A stretch of DNA of 58,460 nucleotides from an uncultured Bacteroidia bacterium (GTDB taxonomy: Bacteria; Bacteroidota; Bacteroidia; J057; CALAJH01): contig CALAJH010000062.1 in assembly GCA_937922655.1 (NCBI GenBank), positions 1 to 58,460 on the forward strand. The letters run 5' to 3'. Positions 19,610 to 27,061 of this stretch are shown in pieces. The translations under genes and the position numbers were made by a program. The first letter of the stretch is position 1. Each line of letters starts with the position of its first letter. The notes beneath the pieces are model-generated. The model was not told where the DNA came from, did no database searches, and saw only the letters and a list, made by a program, of their open reading frames with translations.

Positions 19610-20350
19610 ATGTTTTCGGTTTCGGGAAAAAACGGACATATTCATTCGGTCGAATACAAGGGTAAGGAACTGCTTTTTCAATCCGCAAAATCTCCCGACG
19701 ACGGCGATTATCCCGGCACGGGTTGGGACGAAATGCTTGCCACCGTCGAAGAATGCGAAATGGATTTGCCGGGTTACGGGCGGGTGCGCCTGCCCGACCA
19801 CGGCGAAGCTTGGCACAAGGATTGGGACGGCAAACGCTTCGAGGGCCGGGTTTTGCCCTACGTTTTCCGTGTCGATTACCGAACGCAAGGCAAAGAATTG
19901 GTTTTGGATTATTCGTTCGAGAACGTCGGCCCGCATCCCATACCCTGCTTTTGGGCCATGCATCCGGTCATGGTCGGTGAAGCCGAACGTCCCGGCGAGG
20001 CCGTGCGTTTGACCCAAGACCATCCGCGTTTCGGCAAGGCGGGCACGCTTGCGACCATCGGCCCGCTTTTGCCCGGCGAAACCCTCAAATACTATTACGA
20101 CCGCCCGATGAACGAGGCGCGTTTCACCGCACAAGGAATAAAGTTTAAGCTCTTAGTTGAAGAATCGGACGTGCCGATGTATCTGGGGGTGTGGGAAAAC
20201 GCCGGCGGTTGGAAAGGCGAGGTCAATTTTGCGCCCGAGCTTTCGACCGCCGGCGACGACTCCGCCCGCCGTGCCTTTGAAATGCACCGCCTTGCGTTCG
20301 TCGAACCCGGAAAAATCCTGCGTTGGCGCATCCGTTGGCACGCAATTTAA
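19610..20350 (+). CDS. Aldose 1-epimerase-like protein
   Basis: 246 residues, shorter than classical GalM (~340) but typical of the short Bacteroidota aldose epimerase-like group. Visible elements are GTGWDEMLATVEECEM, PDHGEAWHKDWDG, PCFWAMHPVM and YLGVWENAGGWKGEVNFAPE. The fold is a galactose mutarotase-like beta-supersandwich with a His pair (H in LPDHG and MHPVM) as probable catalytic residues. It would interconvert alpha and beta anomers of a sugar; the sugar is not known. It could form a unit with the upstream receptor (63-base gap). Confidence 0.82.
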   Translation: MFSVSGKNGHIHSVEYKGKELLFQSAKSPDDGDYPGTGWDEMLATVEECEMDLPGYGRVRLPDHGEAWHKDWDGKRFEGRVLPYVFRVDYRTQGKELVLDYSFENVGPHPIPCFWAMHPVMVGEAERPGEAVRLTQDHPRFGKAGTLATIGPLLPGETLKYYYDRPMNEARFTAQGIKFKLLVEESDVPMYLGVWENAGGWKGEVNFAPELSTAGDDSARRAFEMHRLAFVEPGKILRWRIRWHAI

Positions 20351-20392
20351 GACCGTTCGAACGTTTTCGATTTTGCGGCGCCGTTTTTTTAT

Positions 20393-20400
20393 TATCTTTA
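20393..20400 (+). promoter_or_regulatory. -7 box TATCTTTA for the T9SS protein
   Basis: Seven of eight match to TAnnTTTG, 18 bases before the ATG at 20419. Confidence 0.55.
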
Positions 20401-20418
20401 CCCCCAAATTATCAAAAT

Positions 20419-22860
20419 ATGAAATATCGTTTGCCTATTTTGGCTTTTGCCACGTTTTTTTCCACGGCAAAAGCCCAGACCGTGATTCGCTCGTGGAACT
20501 TCAACGACGGCACCGAACAAGGCTGGAGTTTGAACGTCCAAGAAAACGGCGCGACCAACCCCGCCGGCGCCGCCCATCGTTTTCTTGTTTCCAACCAATA
20601 CGCGAGCTGTCAGGCGTTTTTTCCGGGGCAGGGCAACGTAACGGAGGCGGCCTCGCCCAACCAGCCGACCAACGCCTGTACGGGCTTCGTCGGCGACCAG
20701 CCCAACCATCACAACCTGCGCGTAACGACCACCCGCGGCATCGAATCCACGCCCCCATGTCTTTTGCCCGCGATTTGCGCCGTGGACGTTTCCGCTTGCA
20801 ACGGACTCAACAACTGTTGCAACGGCACGTTGGACAACGAAATCCTTTTCGCCAAAAGCCCCGTTTTTTCGACGGCCGGGCATATGGGCGTGCGTCTGGA
20901 ATTTAGTTGGCACATGAACGGCGGTTATTGGCCCGCGGCCAACGATATTTTCGTCGGCGCCATACCCGAGGCGCTGTTGGCCGGCGAGGTCTATTACAGC
21001 TACGACGGCACGACATGGACGCAAATACAGAACGCGTCGCTGGGCGGCGGCGGCGGGGCGCAAGGACAACTCCGCGACCAAAACACATGGTTTCGCGCAC
21101 GGGTGTCGGGCGCCTTCCTCGACGACCGCCCCACGCTCTACCTCGGTTTTCGCCACGTGATTCGAGGCCTGCACGCCCCGTGGTCACTCCTCGGCCTGTC
21201 CTCCGGGCAAATGAACTATTCCGTTACCCAAGCCATCGTCAACGGCGAATCCGTGGCCGAACCCGGCCTTGCCATCGACGATATTGTCGTCTACGTGCCG
21301 GCGGGCGCCGACGTCGCTTTGCAATGCCCCGACAATTTTGTCGTCTCCGTCGGACAAAACTTCAATTTGCCCATCGGCGTTACGGGGACGGTCGGCGCGG
21401 CCTCCTTGGAATGGAACATCGACGGCACAACGGGCTCCAACCCCAACGTCTCCTCCTTTCCTTATCTCATCGAGCATGCGTTCGCCAACGCGGGAACTTA
21501 CCCTTACACCGTAACGATATGCGCCGACGGACAGACGCGCACGTGTTCGGGAACGATTACGGCACAAAGCTGTACGGGCGACATCGTCATCACCCCCGTC
21601 AATCTTAAGCATCCGACGGGTTGCGACCCCGACGGCGGCGCCTATTTTGAAATTACGCCCATGCTTTCCGACGGCCAACCGTATGCCCTGACGCTTTCGC
21701 CCGACGGCGGAACGTTGGTTCCCGGTTCGGGATTTTCGGATTTGGGGGCGGGAACGTATTTTATCACGGCCATCGACCCCGGGGGATGTTCGGCCACGTA
21801 CGAATTTACCCTGCACGTCGCCGAACCCGTCGATTCGATAGGCGCGTCGCCGGCGGGATGTGCGGCGGGCGGTTCGGTTTTCGTCGCTCTCAAAGATTGC
21901 GTCGAGCCGCCGTTCGTCTACCGTTTGTTGGCCGGCGAATCGGTCGTCGCCCAAATCGAAACCGACGAACGCAACGCCACCTTTTCCAACGTTCCCCTCG
22001 GCGACTATGCCGTTCGCGTCGAATACGCTTCAACGAGCTATACGACGGGGATAATCAGCGTTTCGGGCAGCGGGAATTTGAACGTCGTCGTTGAGGACGT
22101 GGTGCATCCGTCGTACTGTACGGCGACGGACGGTCGTTTTACCGTTCGGGCCGTGGGGGGAACGCCGCCTTACACCTTGCACGTCAATGGTTCGGAAACG
22201 TCGGTTTTCGACGGACCGACGACGTTCGTCGGCCAACGCCCGTCGGGTTTGTACAGTCTTTATTTGACCGATGCGGCGGGTTGCCAAAGCACGCCGACGA
22301 ACGCGACGCTCGTCGCGCCGATAACCTTTGAGGTCGGGCTGACGACGACGGCGGAATCGGTTGCGGGCGCGGGCGACGGCACGATAGTCGTCGCGTTGGC
22401 GGGCGGCACGATGCCCACCACCGATTTGACCATCAACGTTTCGGGGCCGTATACGGCGGAAATCATCGTTCCCGTTTCGACGGGGCCGTTGCCGTACACG
22501 ATAGGCGAATTGTCGCCGGGCGTTTACATTGTACGGGTTTTCGACGGCAACGGATGCGCGGCGGGCGGTTCTCCGGACACGGTGGAGGTTCTTCCGGGCC
22601 CGACGGTACGGCATATTCTTTCGGAAAACCGGACGTTCGTCGTTTTTCCGAACCCTGCCCGGGACGTTGTCAAAATCGAGTTCAACGGGTCGGTTCACGC
22701 AAAATACGAGCTTTTGGACGCAACGGGCAAGCCGGCGCTTTGGGGGGAAATTCGTTCGGACAAAGGAGAAATTTCCGTGGCGGCTTTGCCCAAAGGGGCG
22801 TATTATTTGCAGCTTCACGACGGAAAACATCACGCGGGCGTGCCTTTGGTGTTGGAATAA
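20419..22860 (+). CDS. T9SS-secreted multidomain protein
   Basis: 813 residues from the ATG at 20419, which starts a signal peptide (MKYRLPILAFATFFSTAKAQ). The N-terminal ~300 residues look like a jelly-roll or MAM/adhesin-like domain (IRSWNFNDGTEQGWSLN, HMNGGYWPAANDIFVG, WTQIQNASLGGGGG) and contain many cysteines in the middle. Several SprB-like or Ig-like repeats follow (SYCTATDGRFTVRAVGGTPPYTLHVNG, GCQSTPTNA). A T9SS type A sorting domain ends it (VFPNPARDVVKIEF ... GAYYLQLHDG). Probable surface adhesin; function not known. A strong terminator follows. Confidence 0.88.
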   Translation: MKYRLPILAFATFFSTAKAQTVIRSWNFNDGTEQGWSLNVQENGATNPAGAAHRFLVSNQYASCQAFFPGQGNVTEAASPNQPTNACTGFVGDQPNHHNLRVTTTRGIESTPPCLLPAICAVDVSACNGLNNCCNGTLDNEILFAKSPVFSTAGHMGVRLEFSWHMNGGYWPAANDIFVGAIPEALLAGEVYYSYDGTTWTQIQNASLGGGGGAQGQLRDQNTWFRARVSGAFLDDRPTLYLGFRHVIRGLHAPWSLLGLSSGQMNYSVTQAIVNGESVAEPGLAIDDIVVYVPAGADVALQCPDNFVVSVGQNFNLPIGVTGTVGAASLEWNIDGTTGSNPNVSSFPYLIEHAFANAGTYPYTVTICADGQTRTCSGTITAQSCTGDIVITPVNLKHPTGCDPDGGAYFEITPMLSDGQPYALTLSPDGGTLVPGSGFSDLGAGTYFITAIDPGGCSATYEFTLHVAEPVDSIGASPAGCAAGGSVFVALKDCVEPPFVYRLLAGESVVAQIETDERNATFSNVPLGDYAVRVEYASTSYTTGIISVSGSGNLNVVVEDVVHPSYCTATDGRFTVRAVGGTPPYTLHVNGSETSVFDGPTTFVGQRPSGLYSLYLTDAAGCQSTPTNATLVAPITFEVGLTTTAESVAGAGDGTIVVALAGGTMPTTDLTINVSGPYTAEIIVPVSTGPLPYTIGELSPGVYIVRVFDGNGCAAGGSPDTVEVLPGPTVRHILSENRTFVVFPNPARDVVKIEFNGSVHAKYELLDATGKPALWGEIRSDKGEISVAALPKGAYYLQLHDGKHHAGVPLVLE

Positions 22861-22875
22861 TTCGGTTTGGGTTTA

Positions 22876-22912
22876 GCGGGCCTTTCCGACGCGGGAAGGC
22901 CCGCGGTTTTTT
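22876..22912 (+). terminator. Intrinsic terminator between convergent genes
   Basis: Stem GCGGGCCTTTCC / GGGAAGGCCCGC (one wobble pair), loop of five, then T6. It lies between the T9SS protein and the convergent lolD-like gene. Confidence 0.9.
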
Positions 22913-22920
22913 GACGGGCG

Positions 22921-23574
22921 TTATTCGTCGGCTTTGCCGTCGCGAAGCTTGAGGATACGGTCGGCGGCGAGGGCCATGGCTTCGTTGTGGGTAACGACCA
23001 AAAATCCTACGCCTTCGTCGCGGGCGAGTTGTCGAAAAAGCGCAAAAAGGGTTTGGGTGTTTTGGGGGTCGAGGTTGCCGGTGGGTTCGTCGGCGAGAAT
23101 GATTTGGGGGCGATTGACGAGGGCGCGGGCGACGGCGACGCGTTGTTGTTCGCCGCCGGAGAGTTGTGCGGGTTTGTGTTTGGCACGTGCTTGGAGGTCG
23201 AAACGTTCGAGGAGTTCGTAGGCCCGGCGTTTGGCCGCATCCATGCTTGCGCCGCCGATGAGCATGGGCAGGGCGACGTTTTCCCACGCGGTAAATTCGG
23301 CGAGCAGGTGGTGGAACTGAAAAACAAAGCCGAGGGTACGGTTGCGAAAACGGGCGGCGGCGTCGGGGGACATTTTGTGAAGCGCCGTGCCGTTGAATAA
23401 GAGTTCGCCGGCGTCGGGGAGGTCGAGCGTACCCATGATTTGGAGCAGGGTGGTTTTTCCCGAACCCGAGGGGCCGACGAGGGCCACGACTTCGCCGCCC
23501 GCCACCGTCAGGCTTACGCCGCGTAGGACGCTCACGTCGTTGTAGGCTTTGTGGATGTTTTTGGCGACGAGCAT
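22921..23574 (-). CDS. lolD: ABC transporter ATP-binding protein, LolD type
   Basis: 217 residues from the ATG at 23574, with an exact -7 box 7 bases upstream. Walker A is GPSGSGKTTLL, the Q-loop is FVFQFHHLLAEFTAWENVALP, the signature is LSGGEQQRVAVARAL and Walker B is IILADEPTGNLD. The FQFHHLLxEFTAxENV segment is typical of LolD, the ATPase of the LolCDE complex that releases lipoproteins from the inner membrane towards the outer membrane. No LolC/LolE permease gene is adjacent. MacB-type efflux ATPases are the main alternative. Confidence 0.82.
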   Translation of the reverse strand: MLVAKNIHKAYNDVSVLRGVSLTVAGGEVVALVGPSGSGKTTLLQIMGTLDLPDAGELLFNGTALHKMSPDAAARFRNRTLGFVFQFHHLLAEFTAWENVALPMLIGGASMDAAKRRAYELLERFDLQARAKHKPAQLSGGEQQRVAVARALVNRPQIILADEPTGNLDPQNTQTLFALFRQLARDEGVGFLVVTHNEAMALAADRILKLRDGKADE

Positions 23575-23581
23575 GGCGGCG

Positions 23582-23589
23582 CAAAGATA
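23582..23589 (-). promoter_or_regulatory. -7 box TATCTTTG for lolD
   Basis: Exact TAnnTTTG match on the minus strand ending 7 bases before the ATG at 23574. Confidence 0.65.
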
Positions 23590-23692
23590 CGCAACGCCGG
23601 GCAACGGGGCAAAGGGAATAGGTATAAACCCTTATTTTTAAATAAAAAATCGTTTTTCTTATATTTTATTTGCTTAAATAAAGTTCCTGTCG

Positions 23693-23700
23693 TAGATTTG
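23693..23700 (+). promoter_or_regulatory. -7 box TAGATTTG
   Basis: Exact TAnnTTTG match, 10 bases before the ATG at 23711. Confidence 0.6.
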
Positions 23701-23710
23701 CATTGCAATC

Positions 23711-24340
23711 ATGGAATCAATGACGACGCAAAACGCCGCCGCCGGACGTAGGGGCCGGGTATCGTTGCAGGAAGTATTGGCCGCGGAATGGGGCCGACCG
23801 GGAGGTTCTGCGCAAACGTTCGGGGCTTCGACGCTCGGTTCCGAACGGGGTTTTCGGCACGACGACCCGCTTGACGTGCCCTTCCTTTCCAAACACGCGC
23901 CGACGAACGCCCAAAGCCGGACGTTGGCCGCCGCCTTAGGACTTGCCTCGGAGAAGATCGTGCTTTACGGCGTACCGTTGCACTTCACCGAGCGCGGCCC
24001 GGCGCTCAAAGAATTGGTCGAAACGTACGGTCGCCGCGTCCACATCCCCGACGTCGGCCCGAAAATCATGTTGGCGGGCGTTTTCCCGATACCCGTATTG
24101 CTCAAACTCTTGAACTTGGAGGTAACGCTGGCCTACTTCGAAAACGAACCCGAGGCGCGGCATCACGGCAGGTTCGTTTGCGGGGGCGTGCGTCTGATAC
24201 GCCTCAACGACGAGGGCCGGATTGTGCTTACGCGCACGCCGTCGGTGGAGGCGCCGCCCGCGGCTGCGTCCGTTGCGCCGGCCGTTCTTGCCTTGCCCGC
24301 CAAGCGTCCGCGCATCCGTCGTACGCCGTTTATCGCCTAA
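23711..24340 (+). CDS. Hypothetical protein, accessory patch
   Basis: 209 residues; not recognised. There is no signal peptide and no transmembrane segment. The N-terminal ~65 residues look disordered (Gly, Ala, Arg, Ser-rich). A central part (~75-170) looks folded: LAAALGLASEKIVLYGVPLHFTERG, then GPKIMLAGVFPIPVLLKLLNLEVTLAYF. The C-terminal ~45 residues are Ala/Pro-rich and end in a basic patch (KRPRIRRTPFIA). It has its own promoter. It stands at the head of a patch holding another orphan protein and a restriction enzyme relic, which suggests accessory DNA, but composition is not clearly foreign. Confidence 0.7.
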   Translation: MESMTTQNAAAGRRGRVSLQEVLAAEWGRPGGSAQTFGASTLGSERGFRHDDPLDVPFLSKHAPTNAQSRTLAAALGLASEKIVLYGVPLHFTERGPALKELVETYGRRVHIPDVGPKIMLAGVFPIPVLLKLLNLEVTLAYFENEPEARHHGRFVCGGVRLIRLNDEGRIVLTRTPSVEAPPAAASVAPAVLALPAKRPRIRRTPFIA

Positions 24341-24352
24341 ATTAGAATACAT

Positions 24353-24360
24353 TATATTTT
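24353..24360 (+). promoter_or_regulatory. -7-like box TATATTTT before a short transcript
   Basis: Seven of eight match to TAnnTTTG, 13 bases after the preceding stop codon. A transcript from here would run through a 24-codon frame and stop at the terminator at 24629-24670. Confidence 0.4.
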
Positions 24361-24422
24361 TCTTCAAGGAACGTTGGCCGGTGAAAAACGCCTATATCCA
24401 TAAGCTTTTTCTAAATAAAGTT

Positions 24423-24497
24423 ATGGAAAAAAAACTTGAAAACGTTTTGCAAAAACCGGCCCCCGAACCCAAAAGCGTTCGCGTAACGCGGTTTTGA
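24423..24497 (+). CDS. Possible 24-residue peptide
   Basis: ATG at 24423, product MEKKLENVLQ... ending SVRVTRF. It is charged, with a Pro-rich middle (KPAPEPK). It has an AT-rich leader, a -7-like box upstream and a strong terminator 130 bases downstream. A GTG at 24378 in the same frame would add 15 residues. I do not recognise it. It may be a real small protein, the leader peptide of an attenuator, or chance. Confidence 0.3.
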   Translation: MEKKLENVLQKPAPEPKSVRVTRF

Positions 24498-24628
24498 GCT
24501 CAATTCGGCGGCCGTAAGCCCGACGTTTCCCGCGCCGACCCCGGCGCATTCGTTCCGTCCCAACCCGCCGAAACGCTCCGGACGGTCAAGGAACCGCAAT
24601 AAAACCAACGCTTTGTCGCCCAAATTAA

Positions 24629-24670
24629 GGGGGCGCAACGGCCAAACGCCGTTCGCCCCCGTTTTTTTTT
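24629..24670 (+). terminator. Strong terminator or attenuator directly before a start codon
   Basis: Stem GGGGGCG-AACGGC / GCCGTT-CGCCCCC with a short loop and T9. The T-run ends only four bases before the ATG at 24675. It could end the short transcript upstream, or act as an attenuator controlling the next gene. Confidence 0.85.
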
Positions 24671-24674
24671 CATT

Positions 24675-25406
24675 ATGGAATACGCCGTCGGAGACTGGGT
24701 GCGTACGCACGAATACCTTGGGGTCGTCGTCGAAAAAACAACGGAATTTTTACACACCGACCCCGAAACGGGCCGATGCTATCGGCTTCCGCTGTCCAAC
24801 CCGCTTTATACCGTGGAAATGGAAATAACGATAACGACCGAATGGGCGCATACCGAGCGCCAAGTGCCGCTGTACGACATTTTGTCCAAACGCGGCCGAT
24901 TAAAATTGTTTGAAGAGGAGTTGTCGGCGTACCGTTCGTCGGCCGACGACTTGTGCCTCGAAATCGAGGATTACGTACGGCGTCGCAAACCGGGGATTGC
25001 CGTGGGCCGTCAGGCGCTGTCGGGTTTGACGCTCATGAGTCCGGCGTTCATCAAAAAAGCGCACGACGTGGGCGCCATCAACGACTGGCCGGCGCTGAGC
25101 GTCGCGACGGCGCGCGGGGGATGGTTCGGCCTGCTTTTGCAACCGGCCTCGGAGCCGTTGTGGGCGCCGATGCGCGGCACGCCCGCCGGCCCCGTCCCCG
25201 CGGCCGGACCCGCCGCACCCGAATTTTTACCGCCCCCGGGCTACCGTTACGCCGACCCGCGTCATTTTCGCCAAGCCCGCCTCTTCCGCAAACTCGTCAA
25301 AAACGGTTTTTTTCCCGCCTTCGTTCGGAGTTTCGACGAGGCCAAGTCGCTCGTCGACCGTTACCTCTCCTTGCCGGCGGTGAAAATCGAACGCCGCCCG
25401 CTCTAA
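24675..25406 (+). CDS. Hypothetical protein, accessory patch
   Basis: 243 residues; not recognised. The N-terminus looks like a small beta-barrel or SH3-like unit (VGDWVRTHEYLGVVVEKTTEFLH). A helical part follows (~75-135: LKLFEEELSAYRSSADDLCLEIEDYVRRRK). A Pro/Ala/Gly linker at ~165-190 separates a basic C-terminal helical segment (FRQARLFRKLVKNGFFPAFVRSF). There is no signal peptide or membrane segment. The ATG is four bases after a terminator T-run, so expression depends on read-through, on antitermination, or on a start inside the frame. Confidence 0.65.
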   Translation: MEYAVGDWVRTHEYLGVVVEKTTEFLHTDPETGRCYRLPLSNPLYTVEMEITITTEWAHTERQVPLYDILSKRGRLKLFEEELSAYRSSADDLCLEIEDYVRRRKPGIAVGRQALSGLTLMSPAFIKKAHDVGAINDWPALSVATARGGWFGLLLQPASEPLWAPMRGTPAGPVPAAGPAAPEFLPPPGYRYADPRHFRQARLFRKLVKNGFFPAFVRSFDEAKSLVDRYLSLPAVKIERRPL

Positions 25407-25482
25407 GCTTGAATCCCGGGATTCGGCGCCGCCCCGTCGAATCCCGGCGGGCGCCGCCGCCCGGCAAATTATTCATAAACGC

Positions 25483-25875
25483 TTGGTTCTTTGTGTGCAA
25501 ATTGTACGCGCACCCGAAGTCCAACCGGGCGTCGAAGCCATGCGCGCCGCCATTCAACGCTGCTACCAAGAACGCGAACGGCTCTTCCGTTACGGCGGCT
25601 CGCGCAACGAAAACGCCCTCAAACCCGCCTTTATTGCCTTTGTCAACGAGTTCGCAGGCCCCCAAAAACGCGAACTCGTTGACCCCCTCAAATCCGGCGA
25701 CGGCATCCTCAAAAACATCCTTCGCCTCGACCACGGTTATCGGCAAGCCCAAGACCAAGACGACGACGAAAATTGGCAGCGTACCACGGATAATGACGAA
25801 AAATCCGCAACGACAAAAGACGTTAATCATTTATCTCTGATATCAAGGAATAATTTTGAATACGCCAAAAAATAA
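25483..25875 (+). pseudogene. Relic of a type ISP/IIG-like restriction-methyltransferase N-terminus
   Basis: This open frame (TTG at 25483, no good start) encodes ERLFRYGGSRNENALKPAF, then VNEFAGPQKRELVD, then ILKNILRLDHGYRQAQD. This resembles the N-terminal region of large N6-adenine restriction-modification enzymes (pattern ERxxxYGGSRxExSxRxAFxxLxN...L.VxE ... LKDxLRLDxGYWEAKDxxDDL). Between RELVD and LKNIL the usual spacer is shortened. The methylase and helicase parts are absent; after ~residue 95 the frame is unrelated sequence to the stop at 25875. I read it as a truncated remnant. The family resemblance is from memory. Confidence 0.5.
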
Positions 25876-25957
25876 TCTCCGTTGTCGTCATTGTCAATTT
25901 AACGCTACCGTTTAGCGGGGGGGGTATGGATTTTTTTGATTTTTGGTTAAAAGGCGT

Positions 25958-25965
25958 TAGATTTA
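25958..25965 (+). promoter_or_regulatory. -7 box TAGATTTA for the PorV-like gene
   Basis: Seven of eight match to TAnnTTTG, only four bases before the GTG at 25970, predicting a leaderless GTG-initiated mRNA unless the ATG at 25988 is used. Confidence 0.5.
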
Positions 25966-25969
25966 CGTT

Positions 25970-27061
25970 GTGAAACGGTTATTGTCGATGGCGTTGGCGT
26001 GGGCGACGGTTTGCGGGCTTTACGGTCAGCAGGCGCGCAAGTATTCGAACGCCTTTTTGGAATTGGGTGTCGGGGCGGCGGCCGGGGGTATGGCGAACTG
26101 TCGGACGGCGACGGTTTCGGACGTAACGTCGGGCTATTGGAACGCGGCGGGCTTGCCGTATTCGACGGAAAAGCACGAGCTTGGGTTGATGCACGCGGAA
26201 TATTTCGCGGGGGTGGCGAAGTTTGATTACGCGGGTTTTTCGACGCGCATCGACACGTCGCGTCGTTTGGGCTTGACGGTTTTGCGTTTTGGGGTGGACG
26301 ACATACCGAACACGTTGGACATTCGCGACGGTACGGGTTACGATTTTGCGCGCATCACGGGTTTTTCGGTGGCCGATTGGGCGTTTATGGTTTCGTACGG
26401 GCAGAAGGTGGGGCTTGTTCCGGGTTTGTCGGTGGGGGGGACTTTGAAGGTTGTCAATCGGACGGTGGGGCCGTTCGCGACGGCTTGGGGATTCGGTTTG
26501 GATTTGGGGGCGCAATACCGTTGGAAAAATTTGTTGGTGGGTTTGAACTATCGGGACGTGACGGGGACGTTCAACGCGTGGACGTTCAACACCGAAACGT
26601 TCGAGGAGGCGTTTAAGCAGTCGGGTCAGGAAATTCCACAAAACAACGTGGAGGTTACCTTGCCGTCCTTGCGCATGGGGGCGGGCTACGGTTTGAAATT
26701 TTTTTACAATAAATTGTGGATAACGCCGGCGTTGGAGTTGGACGTTTTTTTTGACGGCAAACGCAACGTTGTTGTGAACGCGGGCCGGATGAGTTTGGAT
26801 CCGAAGGCGGGTTTGGAGGTGGGGTATCGGGAGCTGGTTTTTTTGCGCGGGGGGGTGATGAACATCCAAGAGGTTCGCGACGACCGGGGTCGTCGGGTTT
26901 GGACGGCGGCGCCGACGGTGGGTGCGGGCTTTTCGTTTGCGCCCTTTACGAAACTGAAGCTGTCGATAGACTATACGCTTTCGAACCTTACGGGTTTTTC
27001 GGCGAATCTATACGCGCATTTGGTGTCGTTGCGCTTTGGCTTCAACAAGGTACAACTTTAG
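25970..27061 (+). CDS. PorV/PorQ-family outer-membrane protein (PorV2-like)
   Basis: 363 residues from the GTG at 25970. A signal peptide ends at CGLYGQ. The mature start ARKYSNAFLELGVGAAAGGM, then DVTSGYWNAAGLPY, is the PorV/PorQ family hallmark (a 14-stranded FadL-like barrel). PorV is the T9SS outer-membrane shuttle that delivers substrates to the sortase PorU. This copy has the features I associate with the PorV2 subgroup. The stop TAG directly abuts the ATG of the next gene. Third codon positions are strikingly G-rich. Confidence 0.82.
   Translation: MKRLLSMALAWATVCGLYGQQARKYSNAFLELGVGAAAGGMANCRTATVSDVTSGYWNAAGLPYSTEKHELGLMHAEYFAGVAKFDYAGFSTRIDTSRRLGLTVLRFGVDDIPNTLDIRDGTGYDFARITGFSVADWAFMVSYGQKVGLVPGLSVGGTLKVVNRTVGPFATAWGFGLDLGAQYRWKNLLVGLNYRDVTGTFNAWTFNTETFEEAFKQSGQEIPQNNVEVTLPSLRMGAGYGLKFFYNKLWITPALELDVFFDGKRNVVVNAGRMSLDPKAGLEVGYRELVFLRGGVMNIQEVRDDRGRRVWTAAPTVGAGFSFAPFTKLKLSIDYTLSNLTGFSANLYAHLVSLRFGFNKVQL

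Noticed and set aside
24953-25840. 295-residue frame overlapping the 243-residue orphan gene
   Set aside because: Composition is typical of a shadow frame (strings of Arg, Pro, Ser) and the frame at 24675-25406 has sensible secondary structure; the useful part after 25483 belongs to the relic in another frame.
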